Shown: piece after piece, positions 1 through 8,210 of the stretch
How positions within the stretch are numbered: the first letter of the stretch is position 1
How the letters are laid out: every line of letters starts with the position of its first letter
NCBI RefSeq assembly: GCF_042677005.1
Contig: NZ_JBHTIF010000001.1
Span: 2,644,745 to 2,708,744 of the forward strand
Direction of reading: 5' to 3'
DNA from: Lysobacter_I brunescens
Lineage (GTDB): Bacteria > Pseudomonadota > Gammaproteobacteria > Xanthomonadales > Xanthomonadaceae
Length of the DNA: 64,000 nucleotides
Position numbers and translations under genes: made by a program
The notes under the pieces: generated by a model
The model's input: the letters and a program-made list of their open reading frames with translations, nothing else
The model's database searches: none
Told to the model about the DNA's origin: nothing

Positions 1-54
1 CAGGACCTGCTGCCGAAGGCGAAGGACGAAGCCGAGCTGGCGCGTCGCCCGTAA
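1..54 (+). CDS. C-terminal end of an unidentified protein (partial)
   Basis: The first 17 codons read in frame to a TAA stop at 52-54 and give a charged tail ending ELARRP. A strong intrinsic terminator starts about 25 bases later, which fits the end of a real gene running in from the left. The fragment is too short to identify, and no function is claimed. Confidence 0.5.
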   Translation, partial: QDLLPKAKDEAELARRP

Positions 55-78
55 TCCGGGCGGCATCGCACCAAAAAG

Positions 79-109
79 AAAGGCCGCGCAGCGATGCGCG
101 GCCTTTTTC
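79..109 (+). terminator. Rho-independent terminator
   Basis: An 11-bp perfect stem (79-89 with 96-106) closes a 6-base loop and runs into a T-rich tail. It ends the gene that enters from the left edge. Confidence 0.85.
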
Positions 110-130
110 CTTGTGTCTTCCTTGGCTGTT

Positions 131-196
131 GCAGAGCGGATCGAAGATCCGCTGGTCGCCTTCGGAGAAGGGCAGCGGGTCTGCGACCCGCTCTGC
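131..196. repeat. Double-hairpin REP-like palindrome
   Basis: Two hairpins lie side by side: AGCGGATC-GAA-GATCCGCT (135-153) and AGCGGGTC-TGC-GACCCGCT (174-192). The outer ends GCAGAG and CTCTGC pair as well. It lies just downstream of suhB and has the same two-hairpin layout as the GTAG-headed element at 10258. REP-like identity is inferred from this structure. Confidence 0.6.
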
Positions 197-212
197 AAGG
201 GAGATGCCTCGG

Positions 213-1040
213 TCAGTCGAAGGCCTTGGCGTAGCCGGTATTGACGATCGTCTTCTGCAGCGGCTCGATGATGCGCACGTTGGCGGCGACGATCTGGCGC
301 GGACCGGTATCGATGTGCATCGGGCTGAGCGCGGCGCCACGGAAATCGCAGACCCTCCCGCCTGCCTCGCGGACCATCAGCACGCCGGCGGCGATGTCCC
401 AGGCCATGATGCCGGCCTCGAAATAGCCGTCGAGGCGACCGGCGGCGACATAGGCGAGGTCCAGCGCGGCGGAGCCGGCGCGGCGGATGTCCTCGGCGTG
501 GACGAGCAGGCTCTTGATGCAGTCGAGCTGGGCATCGGTGCGCTTGCGTTCGCGCGGCGGGAAGCCGGTGGCGAGCAGGGCGCCCTGCAGTTCGCGGCGT
601 TCCGAGACGCGGACGCGCTTGCCGTTGACCTGCGCGCCGCCACCGCGGCTGGCGGTGAACAGTTCGTTGCGCAGGGGGTCGAAGATCACCGCATGCAGCG
701 GTTCTGCGCCTTCGCACAGGGCGATCGACACGCACCAGTGGGGGATGCCGCGCAGGTAGTTGCTGGTGCCGTCGAGCGGGTCGATGACCCAGGTGTAGCG
801 GCTGGGGCCGCGGTTGCCCTTCAGGTGTCCGCCTTCTTCGCCGAGGACCGCGTAATCCGGCTGGGCGCGGCGCAGCTCCTTGATGATCTCGGCCTCGGCC
901 AGACCGTCGATCTCGCTGGCGTAGTCCATGCGGTCCTTTTCGGTCACTTCGATGGCATCGAGGCGGGCCATGTGGCGCAGCAGGATGTTGCCGCCGGCGC
1001 GAGCCGCCTTGACCATGACATTGACAGCGGGCTGATGCAT
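213..1040 (-). CDS. suhB: Inositol-1-monophosphatase family protein SuhB
   Basis: The 275-aa protein belongs to the Mg2+-dependent inositol monophosphatase family, which hydrolyses myo-inositol phosphates; E. coli SuhB also acts in rRNA antitermination. Metal-binding motifs are visible: GEEGG, then WVIDPLDGT with NYLRGIPHW after it, and a late AWDIAAG segment. I start at the ATG giving MHQPAVNVMV, because this matches the family N terminus and length (about 267 aa); the frame stays open further upstream without family similarity. The divergent neighbour trmJ starts 99 bases away, the same arrangement as in E. coli, so the gap probably holds back-to-back promoters. Confidence 0.93.
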   Translation of the reverse strand: MHQPAVNVMVKAARAGGNILLRHMARLDAIEVTEKDRMDYASEIDGLAEAEIIKELRRAQPDYAVLGEEGGHLKGNRGPSRYTWVIDPLDGTSNYLRGIPHWCVSIALCEGAEPLHAVIFDPLRNELFTASRGGGAQVNGKRVRVSERRELQGALLATGFPPRERKRTDAQLDCIKSLLVHAEDIRRAGSAALDLAYVAAGRLDGYFEAGIMAWDIAAGVLMVREAGGRVCDFRGAALSPMHIDTGPRQIVAANVRIIEPLQKTIVNTGYAKAFD

Positions 1041-1139
1041 CGCGAACGACTCCACGCGCCCGGAGGGGCGCAAGCGAAAAGGGGCAGGGGAAAAGAACAG
1101 TCCGGCTCGGGGCCGGCGCGGGAGTTTAACATTGTCGCC

Positions 1140-1988
1140 ATGACTTCCGACCCGACCTCCCCCGAATCGTCCACCTTTCCGTCCTCCCTCGACCGGGTCC
1201 GCATCGTCCTGGTGGGGACCCAGCACCCCGGAAACATCGGATCCGCTGCTCGTGCGATGAAGACCATGGGCCTGTCCCGGCTGGTCCTGGTGGCGCCCGA
1301 GCGCTTCCCGCACCCGGAGGCGGTGGCCCTGGCCGCCGGGGCGGCGGATCTCCTGGACAGCGCCAGCCGCTTCGAGACCCTGGCCGAGGCCGTCGCCGAT
1401 TGTCGCCTGGTCCTGGGCTGCACCGCGCGCAGCCGGCGGATCGCCCTCGAGGAGCTGTCGCCGCGCGTCGGCGCGGCGCGCGCGCTCGACACTGCCGACG
1501 GTGGCGCGGACGTGGCGGTCGTTTTCGGCCGCGAGCGTACCGGCCTGGAGAACGACGAACTGCAGCTGTGCCATGCCGCCGTGCACATCCCGGCCAATCC
1601 CGACTACAGTTCGCTCAACCTGGCGGCGGCTGTGCAGGTCTTGGCATACGAATTGCGAATTGGGTCACTTCAGGCGTCGTCGGACCCGGTGGATGCGTCC
1701 ATCGCGGTGCGGCGACAGGACGAGCGACCGGAGGTCCGCAGCGAGCCTCCGGCCACGCACGGCGAACTTGAGGGCTTCTTCTCGCAACTGGCGGACACCC
1801 TGGATGCTATCGATTTCCACAAAGGCCGGACCCCGGCTGCCGCGATCCGCAAGTTCAGGCGCCTGTTCCTGCGCGCCGGGCTGGATGCGCGCGAAGTCCG
1901 GCTGTTGCGGGGAATGCTGGCCGATGCGCAGCGCATGGCGGACATCGCCCATGGCCGCCTGCCCGCACCGCGCAAGACTGCGGACTGA
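1140..1988 (+). CDS. trmJ: tRNA (cytidine/uridine-2'-O)-methyltransferase TrmJ
   Basis: The 282-aa protein is a SpoU/TrmH-type SPOUT methyltransferase. The family methylates the 2'-OH of position 32 in the tRNA anticodon loop using S-adenosylmethionine. Visible motifs are VLVGTQHPGNIGSAARAMK (motif 1), FGRERTGLENDEL (motif 2) and IPANPDYSSLNLAAAVQVL (motif 3, the trefoil-knot SAM site). The last part, with FFSQLADTLDAIDF and KFRRLFLRAGLD, is the TrmJ-specific C-terminal helical domain. The ATG at 1140 begins a short acidic lead-in to VRIVLVGTQHPG; the frame is open far upstream but that part overlaps suhB. Divergent to suhB. Confidence 0.93.
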   Translation: MTSDPTSPESSTFPSSLDRVRIVLVGTQHPGNIGSAARAMKTMGLSRLVLVAPERFPHPEAVALAAGAADLLDSASRFETLAEAVADCRLVLGCTARSRRIALEELSPRVGAARALDTADGGADVAVVFGRERTGLENDELQLCHAAVHIPANPDYSSLNLAAAVQVLAYELRIGSLQASSDPVDASIAVRRQDERPEVRSEPPATHGELEGFFSQLADTLDAIDFHKGRTPAAAIRKFRRLFLRAGLDAREVRLLRGMLADAQRMADIAHGRLPAPRKTAD

Positions 1989-2066
1989 TCCTGCGATGGT
2001 CGTCCGTGCCCGGTTCCGACGACGCCCGCTTCGCCCGGGCGGCGCCACGTCGATGACGGGGACCTG

Positions 2067-3002
2067 ATGCCGACGCGCCTGCTCGCCCGCCTTCTCGCCC
2101 CGATCCTGCTGCTGGCCGGTCTGTTCGCCATCGTGCCGATTTCGGCAGCGGGTGACGGTGAGCGTCACATTCTTGTCCTCGGGCGCATCAGCGACGACCC
2201 GAAGATCCACTACGAACAGCTCAAGCCGCTGCTCGATTACGTCGTGCCGCGCATGGCCGACGTCGGCATCCGCGAGGGCCGGGTGCTGATGGCCCGCGAT
2301 GCCCAGCAGATGACCAGCTACCTGCGCCGTGGCCAGGTCGACTGGGTCACCGAGACCGCCGCGTCGGCGGTGCTGCTGCAGTCGCGCGGCAACGTGAGGC
2401 CGATGCTGCTGACCGAGCGCGACGGCGTCAGCCGCTACCGCACGGTGTTCTTCGTCCGCCGCGACAGCGGGCTGGTCCGGCTGGAGGATCTCGCCGGACG
2501 CAGCGTCGCCTTCCAGAACAACGCCTCCACCAGCGCCTACTTCGTGCCGGCGATCGAGCTGCTGCGCCGGGACCTGTCGCTGAGCCTGCTGCTGTCGCCG
2601 ATGGACAAGCCAAGCCGCGACAACGTCGGCTACGTGTTCGCGCGGTCCGAGCTGAACATCGGCGCCTGGGTCCACAAGCGCCTCGTCGATGCGGGCACGA
2701 TGAGCGACCTGGACTGGAACAACCCGGCACGCGTGCCGCCGTCGTTCCGCAAGGATCTGGAAGTCATCCACATCACCGAACCGGTGCCGCGCGCGCTTGA
2801 AATGGTCCGTGCCGACCTCGACCCGAAGGTGCAGGCGCGTCTGCGCGAAGTGCTGATCGAGGCCGCCTCCGATCCGAAGGCGGCCCAGGCGATGCGCCAT
2901 TTCTTCCGCACCACGCGCTTCCTGCCGATCGACGACGGCGCATCGCAGGTGCTGGAACGGCTGCGCAGCGGCGTGGCCAGGGTGAAAGCCGATGTGGAAT
3001 GA
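2067..3002 (+). CDS. PhnD-like periplasmic substrate-binding protein
   Basis: The 311-aa protein begins with a signal-peptide-like segment (LLARLLAPILLLAGLFAIVP) and continues as a phosphate/phosphonate ABC-type binding protein (PhnD family). Typical features are LGRISDDPKIHYEQLKPLLDY near the mature N terminus, a TETAASAVLLQ segment and LEDLAGRSVAFQNNASTSAY in the ligand-binding core. No permease or ATPase gene is adjacent. Instead a membrane GGDEF-EAL protein starts 24 bases downstream on the same strand, so the pair is probably co-transcribed. The likely role is delivery of a ligand signal to that enzyme; this is inferred from gene order, and the ligand cannot be read from sequence. Confidence 0.8.
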   Translation: MPTRLLARLLAPILLLAGLFAIVPISAAGDGERHILVLGRISDDPKIHYEQLKPLLDYVVPRMADVGIREGRVLMARDAQQMTSYLRRGQVDWVTETAASAVLLQSRGNVRPMLLTERDGVSRYRTVFFVRRDSGLVRLEDLAGRSVAFQNNASTSAYFVPAIELLRRDLSLSLLLSPMDKPSRDNVGYVFARSELNIGAWVHKRLVDAGTMSDLDWNNPARVPPSFRKDLEVIHITEPVPRALEMVRADLDPKVQARLREVLIEAASDPKAAQAMRHFFRTTRFLPIDDGASQVLERLRSGVARVKADVE

Positions 3003-3026
3003 GCCGATGCGCCGGGGGTTCAGCGG

Positions 3027-5156
3027 ATGAAGCTCTTCGCCGGGCTGCAGGCCAAGTTCATGACCCTGATCACCGTCGCGATGGTGATGATGCTCGCGGT
3101 CGTGGCCCTGATCTGGCAGCGCCAGACCACCACCCAGGCCGAGGTGCTGCGCCTGAGCCAGGAGGGCACGCGCAGCCTGGTGTTCGATCGCCTGCGCCAG
3201 CGCGGCGAGGCCCAGGTGACGCAGGCCGCCGACCTGCTGGTCAATCCGGTCTACTACTTCGACCTCGACGCCATCGGCAACACCACGCGCAGCATCCTGC
3301 GCCAGCCCGACGTGAGCTACGTGCTGGTCTACGACGCGCGCGGCAACATCCTCCATGACGGCTCGGGCGACATCCCGACCTTCGGCCAGCAGATGGGCGA
3401 TCCGCTGGCGAGTCGCATCGTCGCCGCCCGCGACCTGCAGGTGCTCGATACCGCGCAGGTGATGGACATTTCCACGCCGATCCTGATCGGCGACCAGCGC
3501 CTCGGCGGCGTGCGCGTGGGCTATTCGCTCGACAAGATCCAGGTCGAGGAAGCGCGGATCAACCGCGAGACGACCTCGCGCCTGAACGAGATCGGCCGCC
3601 GCCACCTGACCTGGATCGCGCTGCTGCTGATGATGCTGGTGTCGATGGCCGTGCTGGTCGGCATCGCCCTGCAGCGCGCGCTGGTGCGGCCGATCCGGCG
3701 GCTGTCGGACGCCGCGCTGCAGATCGAGGCCGGCAACTACGCCACCGACTTGCCCGCGAGCCGGCGCAAGGACGAGGTCGGCGCCCTGGTCAACGCCTTC
3801 TCGCGCATGGCCGAGAGCATCGTTCGCCACGATCGCGACATGCGCCGCATGGCCTACACGGATTCCCTGACCGGGCTGCCCAACCGCCTGGCGTTCCGCG
3901 AAACGCTCGACCACCGGTTGATGCAGCTGCGCGGCGTGGGCAGCCAGCTCGCGCTGCTGTTCGCCGACATCGACGATTTCAAGCGGGTCAACGACACCCT
4001 GGGCCACGATGTCGGCGACGAAGTGCTGATCCAGTTCGCCAACCGCATCCGCGAAGCCGTGCTGCGCATCGGCGGCGAAGCCGGCGAACTGGCGCGCTTC
4101 GGCGGCGACGAGTTCGTGATCCTGCTGCATCCGGTGGGCGACCATGGCGACATCCGCGCCGCCGCCGCGCATCTGGCCGAAACCCTGGTCGCCGAGCTCA
4201 GCCGTCCGATCGTGGTGCAGGATCGCCAGGTCTTTTTGGGCACGTCGATCGGCGTCACCGTGTTCCCGGACGACGCGTCCGGCGCGACCATGCTGATGAA
4301 GAACGGCGACATCGCCATGTACCAGGCGAAGGTCGCGGGCAAGAACGGCTACCGCTTCTACAGCCGCGCGATGGAGCAGGCGGTCTCGCGCCGCGTGCGC
4401 ATGGAGCAGGACCTGCGCGGCGCATGGGAGCGCGGCGAACTCTCGCTGGTCTACCAGCCCATCTACAACGTCGCCGACAAGCGCCTCGCCGGCGCCGAGG
4501 CCCTGCTGCGCTGGCAGCATCCGGTGCATGGCCCGGTTGCGCCGTCGGTGTTCATCGACGTGGCCGAACAGAGCGGCCTGATCGAGGTCATCGGTCCTGA
4601 AGTGGTGCGCGCGGCCTGTCGCGACGCCATGCGCTGGCGCCAGCGCGGCGGCGCGGCCAATGCCCTGTTCGTGTCGATCAATGTGTCCGCGCGCCAGCTG
4701 CGCAGCGGCGACTTCCGCGACCAGATGCTCGCCGCGCTCGGCGAAAGCGGCCTGCCGCCCGAGCTGATCCACATGGAGCTGACCGAGACCACGGTGCTCA
4801 ACGACGAGGAGCAGGCGAGGAAGATCCTCGGCCACCTCCGCGACAGCGGCATCAAGGTGTGGCTGGACGACTTCGGCACCGGCTTCTCGGGCCTCAGCCA
4901 CCTGCGTCGCGTCCCGGTCGACGGCGTGAAGATCGACCGCAGCTTCATCGCCGACGTCATGCGCGATCCCGACGACCTGGCACTGACCAGCGCGATCATC
5001 GCCATGGCGCATTCGCTGGGCATGACCGTCATTGCAGAGGGCGTGGAGAAGGAAGGCCAGTTCGACCTGCTGCGATCGCGCAACTGCGACCTGGCGCAGG
5101 GCTACTGGCTCGGCTACCCGCTGGGCCTCGACGAGTTCATGGCCCTGATCGACTGA
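3027..5156 (+). CDS. Membrane sensor with HAMP, GGDEF and EAL domains
   Basis: The 709-aa inner-membrane protein should control cyclic di-GMP. It has a transmembrane helix at about residues 10-30, a periplasmic sensor region to about 190 and a second helix (TWIALLLMMLVSMAVLVGIA). A HAMP linker follows (LVRPIRRLSDAALQIEAGNY). The cyclase domain holds an intact GGDEF at residues 359-363, with DIDDFKRVNDTLGHDVGD upstream. The phosphodiesterase domain has E-A-L-L from residue 491 and DDFGTGFSGLSHL with KIDRSFI. Both catalytic signatures look intact, so it may be bifunctional. It follows a PhnD-like gene by 24 bases. The net activity (synthesis or breakdown) cannot be told from sequence. Confidence 0.92.
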   Translation: MKLFAGLQAKFMTLITVAMVMMLAVVALIWQRQTTTQAEVLRLSQEGTRSLVFDRLRQRGEAQVTQAADLLVNPVYYFDLDAIGNTTRSILRQPDVSYVLVYDARGNILHDGSGDIPTFGQQMGDPLASRIVAARDLQVLDTAQVMDISTPILIGDQRLGGVRVGYSLDKIQVEEARINRETTSRLNEIGRRHLTWIALLLMMLVSMAVLVGIALQRALVRPIRRLSDAALQIEAGNYATDLPASRRKDEVGALVNAFSRMAESIVRHDRDMRRMAYTDSLTGLPNRLAFRETLDHRLMQLRGVGSQLALLFADIDDFKRVNDTLGHDVGDEVLIQFANRIREAVLRIGGEAGELARFGGDEFVILLHPVGDHGDIRAAAAHLAETLVAELSRPIVVQDRQVFLGTSIGVTVFPDDASGATMLMKNGDIAMYQAKVAGKNGYRFYSRAMEQAVSRRVRMEQDLRGAWERGELSLVYQPIYNVADKRLAGAEALLRWQHPVHGPVAPSVFIDVAEQSGLIEVIGPEVVRAACRDAMRWRQRGGAANALFVSINVSARQLRSGDFRDQMLAALGESGLPPELIHMELTETTVLNDEEQARKILGHLRDSGIKVWLDDFGTGFSGLSHLRRVPVDGVKIDRSFIADVMRDPDDLALTSAIIAMAHSLGMTVIAEGVEKEGQFDLLRSRNCDLAQGYWLGYPLGLDEFMALID

Positions 5157-5203
5157 TCGATCGTTTCGACCGATGCGGTGGCGCTGGTGCGTCCGCACGT
5201 GTC

Positions 5204-5301
5204 ATGTCATCCCGAGCGCATGCGAGGGACCTGCTGATTGTCACCCAGCCACGCGAATGCCTTGCGCAAGGCAGGTCCCTCGCATGCGCTCGGGATGACA
5301 T
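5204..5301. repeat. 31-bp perfect inverted repeat between convergent genes
   Basis: Arms 5204-5234 and 5271-5301 are exact reverse complements over 31 bases with a 36-base spacer. Each arm contains GTCATCCCGAGCGCATGCG. Sequences of this general style occur as dispersed intergenic palindromes in proteobacteria. It sits between two gene ends pointing at each other and could act as a two-way terminator, although no T-run follows either arm. Confidence 0.8.
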
Positions 5302-5315
5302 CGATGTGCGCGCGC

Positions 5316-5951
5316 TCAGCCCAGCGCGGCGACCCAGGCCCAGAGCATCGCGGCGAGATTGCCGGAGACCGCGCCGAAGACGTAGATCGCGACCAGCCCG
5401 GCGGCCCAGGAGACCAGCATCAGCACCCCGTCGCGTTCGAGCAGGGCCAGCGCGTAGAGCAGCAGCAGGCCGGCGAAGATGTAGTTGGTGAACGGAATCG
5501 GCAGCGCCAGCAGGATGCCCAGCAGCACCAGCAGAAGGCCGGTGAAGACCGTCGCCACCGGGTGGTCGATCACGATCGTCAGGCGCGGACGGATCACGCG
5601 TTCCAGCCAGCGGAACCAGCGATCGCCCGCTCGGTCGAGACGCACCAGGGTCTTGCGCTGCGGACCGCGCCGGGCCACGAAGGCGGGCAGCCAGGGATGT
5701 TCGCGCAACAGCAGCAGCTGCAGGCCGACGAGCACGGCCAACGGGCCGCTCACCGCTCCGGCGACGCCCGGCGGCAGGAAGGCCAGCAGGGCCGCGACCA
5801 GCAGCAGCATGCCGAAGGCGCTGCGCCCCAGTCCGCCGGCGAGATCCTTCAGGACCAGCTGATCGTCCGGGTCGCCATCGCAAAGGCCATCGAGTACGGC
5901 GCGCATCCCGACGGGACGCTGGCCGGAGGTGTCGTTCCCGTCAGTCGCCAT
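5316..5951 (-). CDS. ExoD-family exopolysaccharide synthesis protein
   Basis: The 211-aa integral membrane protein matches the ExoD family, named for a Rhizobium protein needed for exopolysaccharide production and alkali tolerance. The hallmark is the hydrophobic pair SAFGMLLLVAALLAFLPPGV and LPIPFTNYIFAGLLLLYALALLERDG, with the conserved LPIPFTNY. About four to five membrane segments are visible. Its start codon lies inside the end of the upstream CNNM-type gene (11-base overlap), so the two are translationally coupled. The biochemical activity of the family is not established. Confidence 0.85.
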   Translation of the reverse strand: MATDGNDTSGQRPVGMRAVLDGLCDGDPDDQLVLKDLAGGLGRSAFGMLLLVAALLAFLPPGVAGAVSGPLAVLVGLQLLLLREHPWLPAFVARRGPQRKTLVRLDRAGDRWFRWLERVIRPRLTIVIDHPVATVFTGLLLVLLGILLALPIPFTNYIFAGLLLLYALALLERDGVLMLVSWAAGLVAIYVFGAVSGNLAAMLWAWVAALG

Positions 5952-7251
5952 CGGCCTCGTCCATGAGCCGGGTCAGCAGCAGCTTGTCGATGCGCGGACC
6001 GTCCAGGTCGACCACTTCGATGCGCCAGCCGGCCCACTCGAACGATTCGCCGGTATTCGGAATGCGTCCGAAATGCGCGATCACCATGCCTGCGGCGGTG
6101 TGGTAATCGTGCTCGTCCTGCTGCGGCAGGCGCTGCCCGATGATCTCGCGCAGCTCGTCCACCGGCAGCGAGCCGTCGACCAGCAGCGATCCGTCCGCAC
6201 GCTCGATGACCAGCGCATCCGCATCCGGGGTTTCGCTGGACTGCAGGCGTCCGACCACCGCACCCATCATGTCGTTCACGGTGACCATGCCGGTGATCTC
6301 GCCGTATTCGTCGACCACCAGCGCCAGCGACTGCTGCTCTTCGCGGAAGATCTCCAGCAGCTTCAGGGCGTGGGTCGATTCGGACACGAACAGGGCCGGG
6401 CGCAGGGTGCGGAACAGGTCCGGGCTGCGCTCGTCCAGGCGATCGAGCAGCGACTTCACCTCCAGCACGCCGAGCACATCGGCATCGCTGCCCCGGTAGA
6501 CCGGGTAGCGCGAGTAGGGCGTGTCGCGCATCTCCGCCAGGTTCTCGTCGAAGCCGGCATTGGCGTCCAGCCAGACGATCCGCGTGCGGGGGGTCATCAT
6601 GCTTTCGACCGTGCGGTCGCCCAGGCGCATGACCCGCTGCATCATGTTGCGTTCGTCGTCGTCGATCACGCCCTGCTCGTGGCTTTCGCTCACCAGCAGC
6701 TGGATTTCCTCTTCGGTGATCGCGTTGCGTGCATCGTCGCGGATGCCGAGCAGGCGCAGCACGGCGCGGTTGATCCAGCCCAGCGCGCGAACCACAGGCG
6801 TTGCCGCGCGCGCCAGCATGTCCAGCGGGATCGCGACGCGGCTGGCGATGACTTCGGCATTGGTCAGGGCCAGTCGTTTCGGCAGCAGTTCGCCGAAGAT
6901 CACCTGGCCGGCGGTGATCAGGGTCACGGCGGTGCCGATGCCGATCTTGTCGGCGTAGGCGTGCGCCATGGGAAACAGGTCGTCGATCCAGTCGGCGATC
7001 AGCAGCCCGATCGCTTCGCCACCGAAGAAGCCGGTCAGTACGCCGATCAGGGTGATGCCCACCTGCACCGTGGACAGCAGGTTGTCCGGATGCTCGGCCA
7101 AGGCCAGGGCCTTGCGCGCGCCCCGGCTGGTCTCGGCCATCTGCTTGAGCCTGAGCTTGCGCGAGGTCATGAGGGCCATCTCCGACAGGGCGAAGAAGGC
7201 GTTCACGAAGATCAGGGCGATGACGACGAGCAGCTCAAGCACGGCCGGCAC
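5941..7251 (-). CDS. CNNM/CorC-type membrane protein (DUF21, CBS pair, CorC_HlyC)
   Basis: The 436-aa protein has the standard order of the hemolysin C/CorC family. An N-terminal DUF21 membrane domain runs over about residues 1-180 (LLVVIALIFVNAFFALSEMA, then GITLIGVLTGFFGGEAIG). Two CBS motifs follow at about 205-325 (MMTPRTRIVWLD and LALVVDEYGEITGMVTVNDM). A C-terminal CorC_HlyC domain covers about 345-430. Family members are linked to Mg2+/Co2+ efflux or to membrane stability; the ion is not defined here. It is the first gene of a coupled pair with the ExoD-like gene. Confidence 0.9.
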   Translation of the reverse strand: MPAVLELLVVIALIFVNAFFALSEMALMTSRKLRLKQMAETSRGARKALALAEHPDNLLSTVQVGITLIGVLTGFFGGEAIGLLIADWIDDLFPMAHAYADKIGIGTAVTLITAGQVIFGELLPKRLALTNAEVIASRVAIPLDMLARAATPVVRALGWINRAVLRLLGIRDDARNAITEEEIQLLVSESHEQGVIDDDERNMMQRVMRLGDRTVESMMTPRTRIVWLDANAGFDENLAEMRDTPYSRYPVYRGSDADVLGVLEVKSLLDRLDERSPDLFRTLRPALFVSESTHALKLLEIFREEQQSLALVVDEYGEITGMVTVNDMMGAVVGRLQSSETPDADALVIERADGSLLVDGSLPVDELREIIGQRLPQQDEHDYHTAAGMVIAHFGRIPNTGESFEWAGWRIEVVDLDGPRIDKLLLTRLMDEADGD

Positions 7252-7573
7252 CCCTATTGAGGGCGGTGGCCTGGGCCGACAGGGCGTGGCGGCGGGAGAG
7301 GGGTGCGGGGATGACAGGCCGCTGGCGGCCTCGGGTGCGGGGCGCCGGCGGGGTCATGCTTGGGAGGGGGTCTGGGGGAGCCATACGGTCCGCGGATGAT
7401 AACAGGCGCCCATGACCGTCCCGGGGCGTCGGGGCGTGGCCTGTTCAGCTTCGCCCGGAACCCGCCGAATGACGATTTGGTGTCATCCAGGTGACGCCAA
7501 AGGGTCTGCTGTCATTTGAAAGTCACAATTCAGACTTACCATATTCACATCACTGTCATCGAGGCGATCGCCC
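7252..7573. promoter_or_regulatory. Divergent intergenic region with palindrome and PhoB-box-like site
   Basis: This 322-base gap separates the CNNM-type gene from the phosphate operon. Positions 7477-7500 form a near-palindrome, TTGGTGTCATC/CAGGTGACGCCAA, with few mismatches. At 7509-7526 lies CTGTCAT-N4-AAGTCAC, which resembles the two 7-base direct repeats of a PhoB box (CTGTCAT-N4-CTGTCAT). Its place just ahead of a DUF47-PiT operon makes Pho control plausible, although PiT genes are often constitutive. No confident -10/-35 pair was found. Confidence 0.45.
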
Positions 7574-8200
7574 ATGTTCTCCCTGCAAACGATCTTCGGC
7601 TCCGGCCAGCAGTTCTACGGCCTGCTCGACGAGGCCGCCGCGGCCGCGCACGACAGCGCCAAGGCGCTGCACGCCATGATGAAGGTCACCGACCGCCAGC
7701 CGGCGCTCGACGAGTTCAAGCTGGCCCGCACCCGCGAGCGCGCCGCCTCGGAGAAGATCGGCAAGGCCCTGGTCGACAGCTTCATCACCCCGATCGAGCG
7801 CGAGGACATCGAGGCCCTGGGCTCGGCGCTGTACAAGATCCCCAAGCAGATCGAGAAGTTCGCCGACCGCTACTCCCTCGCGATCAAGCACCTGGAAGGC
7901 ATCGATTTCGCGCCGCGCGCCGCGATGCTGGAGCAGGCCTCGGGCGTGGTGGTGGAGATGGTCAGCGAACTGCGCCACCTCAACATCGACCGCATGACCG
8001 CGCTGAACGAGAAGCTGCGCGCGCTGGAGAACGAGGCGGACCGCCTGATGCTCGAGCTCTATCGCGACATCTATTCCGGCAAGCTCGAGCCCCTGCAGAT
8101 GTTCCTGCTCAAGGAATTCTTCGAGATCCTGGAAAAGGCCATCGACCGCTGCCGCGAAGCGGGCGTCGTGGCCTACCAGATCGTGCTGAAGAACAGCTGA
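7574..8200 (+). CDS. DUF47 (PhoU-like) accessory protein of the PiT transporter
   Basis: The 208-aa, mostly helical protein belongs to the DUF47/PhoU-like family, whose genes usually precede low-affinity phosphate permeases and which is thought to modulate them. Recognisable segments are TPIEREDIEALGSALYKIPKQ near residue 75 and LENEADRLMLELYRDIYSG near 155; the E/D-rich helices resemble PhoU metal sites. It has no signal peptide. The PiT gene starts 10 bases after its stop, so the two form an operon. The ATG at 7574 gives the family N terminus (MFSLQTIFG). Confidence 0.9.
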   Translation: MFSLQTIFGSGQQFYGLLDEAAAAAHDSAKALHAMMKVTDRQPALDEFKLARTRERAASEKIGKALVDSFITPIEREDIEALGSALYKIPKQIEKFADRYSLAIKHLEGIDFAPRAAMLEQASGVVVEMVSELRHLNIDRMTALNEKLRALENEADRLMLELYRDIYSGKLEPLQMFLLKEFFEILEKAIDRCREAGVVAYQIVLKNS

Positions 8201-8210
8201 CGGAGTCGAC

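Noticed and set aside
1665..5198. Reverse-strand open frame of 1177 codons
   Set aside because: It lies antisense to trmJ, the binding-protein gene and the GGDEF-EAL gene. Its translation is rich in His, Gln, Arg and Asp without domains, as expected from GC-rich antisense frames.
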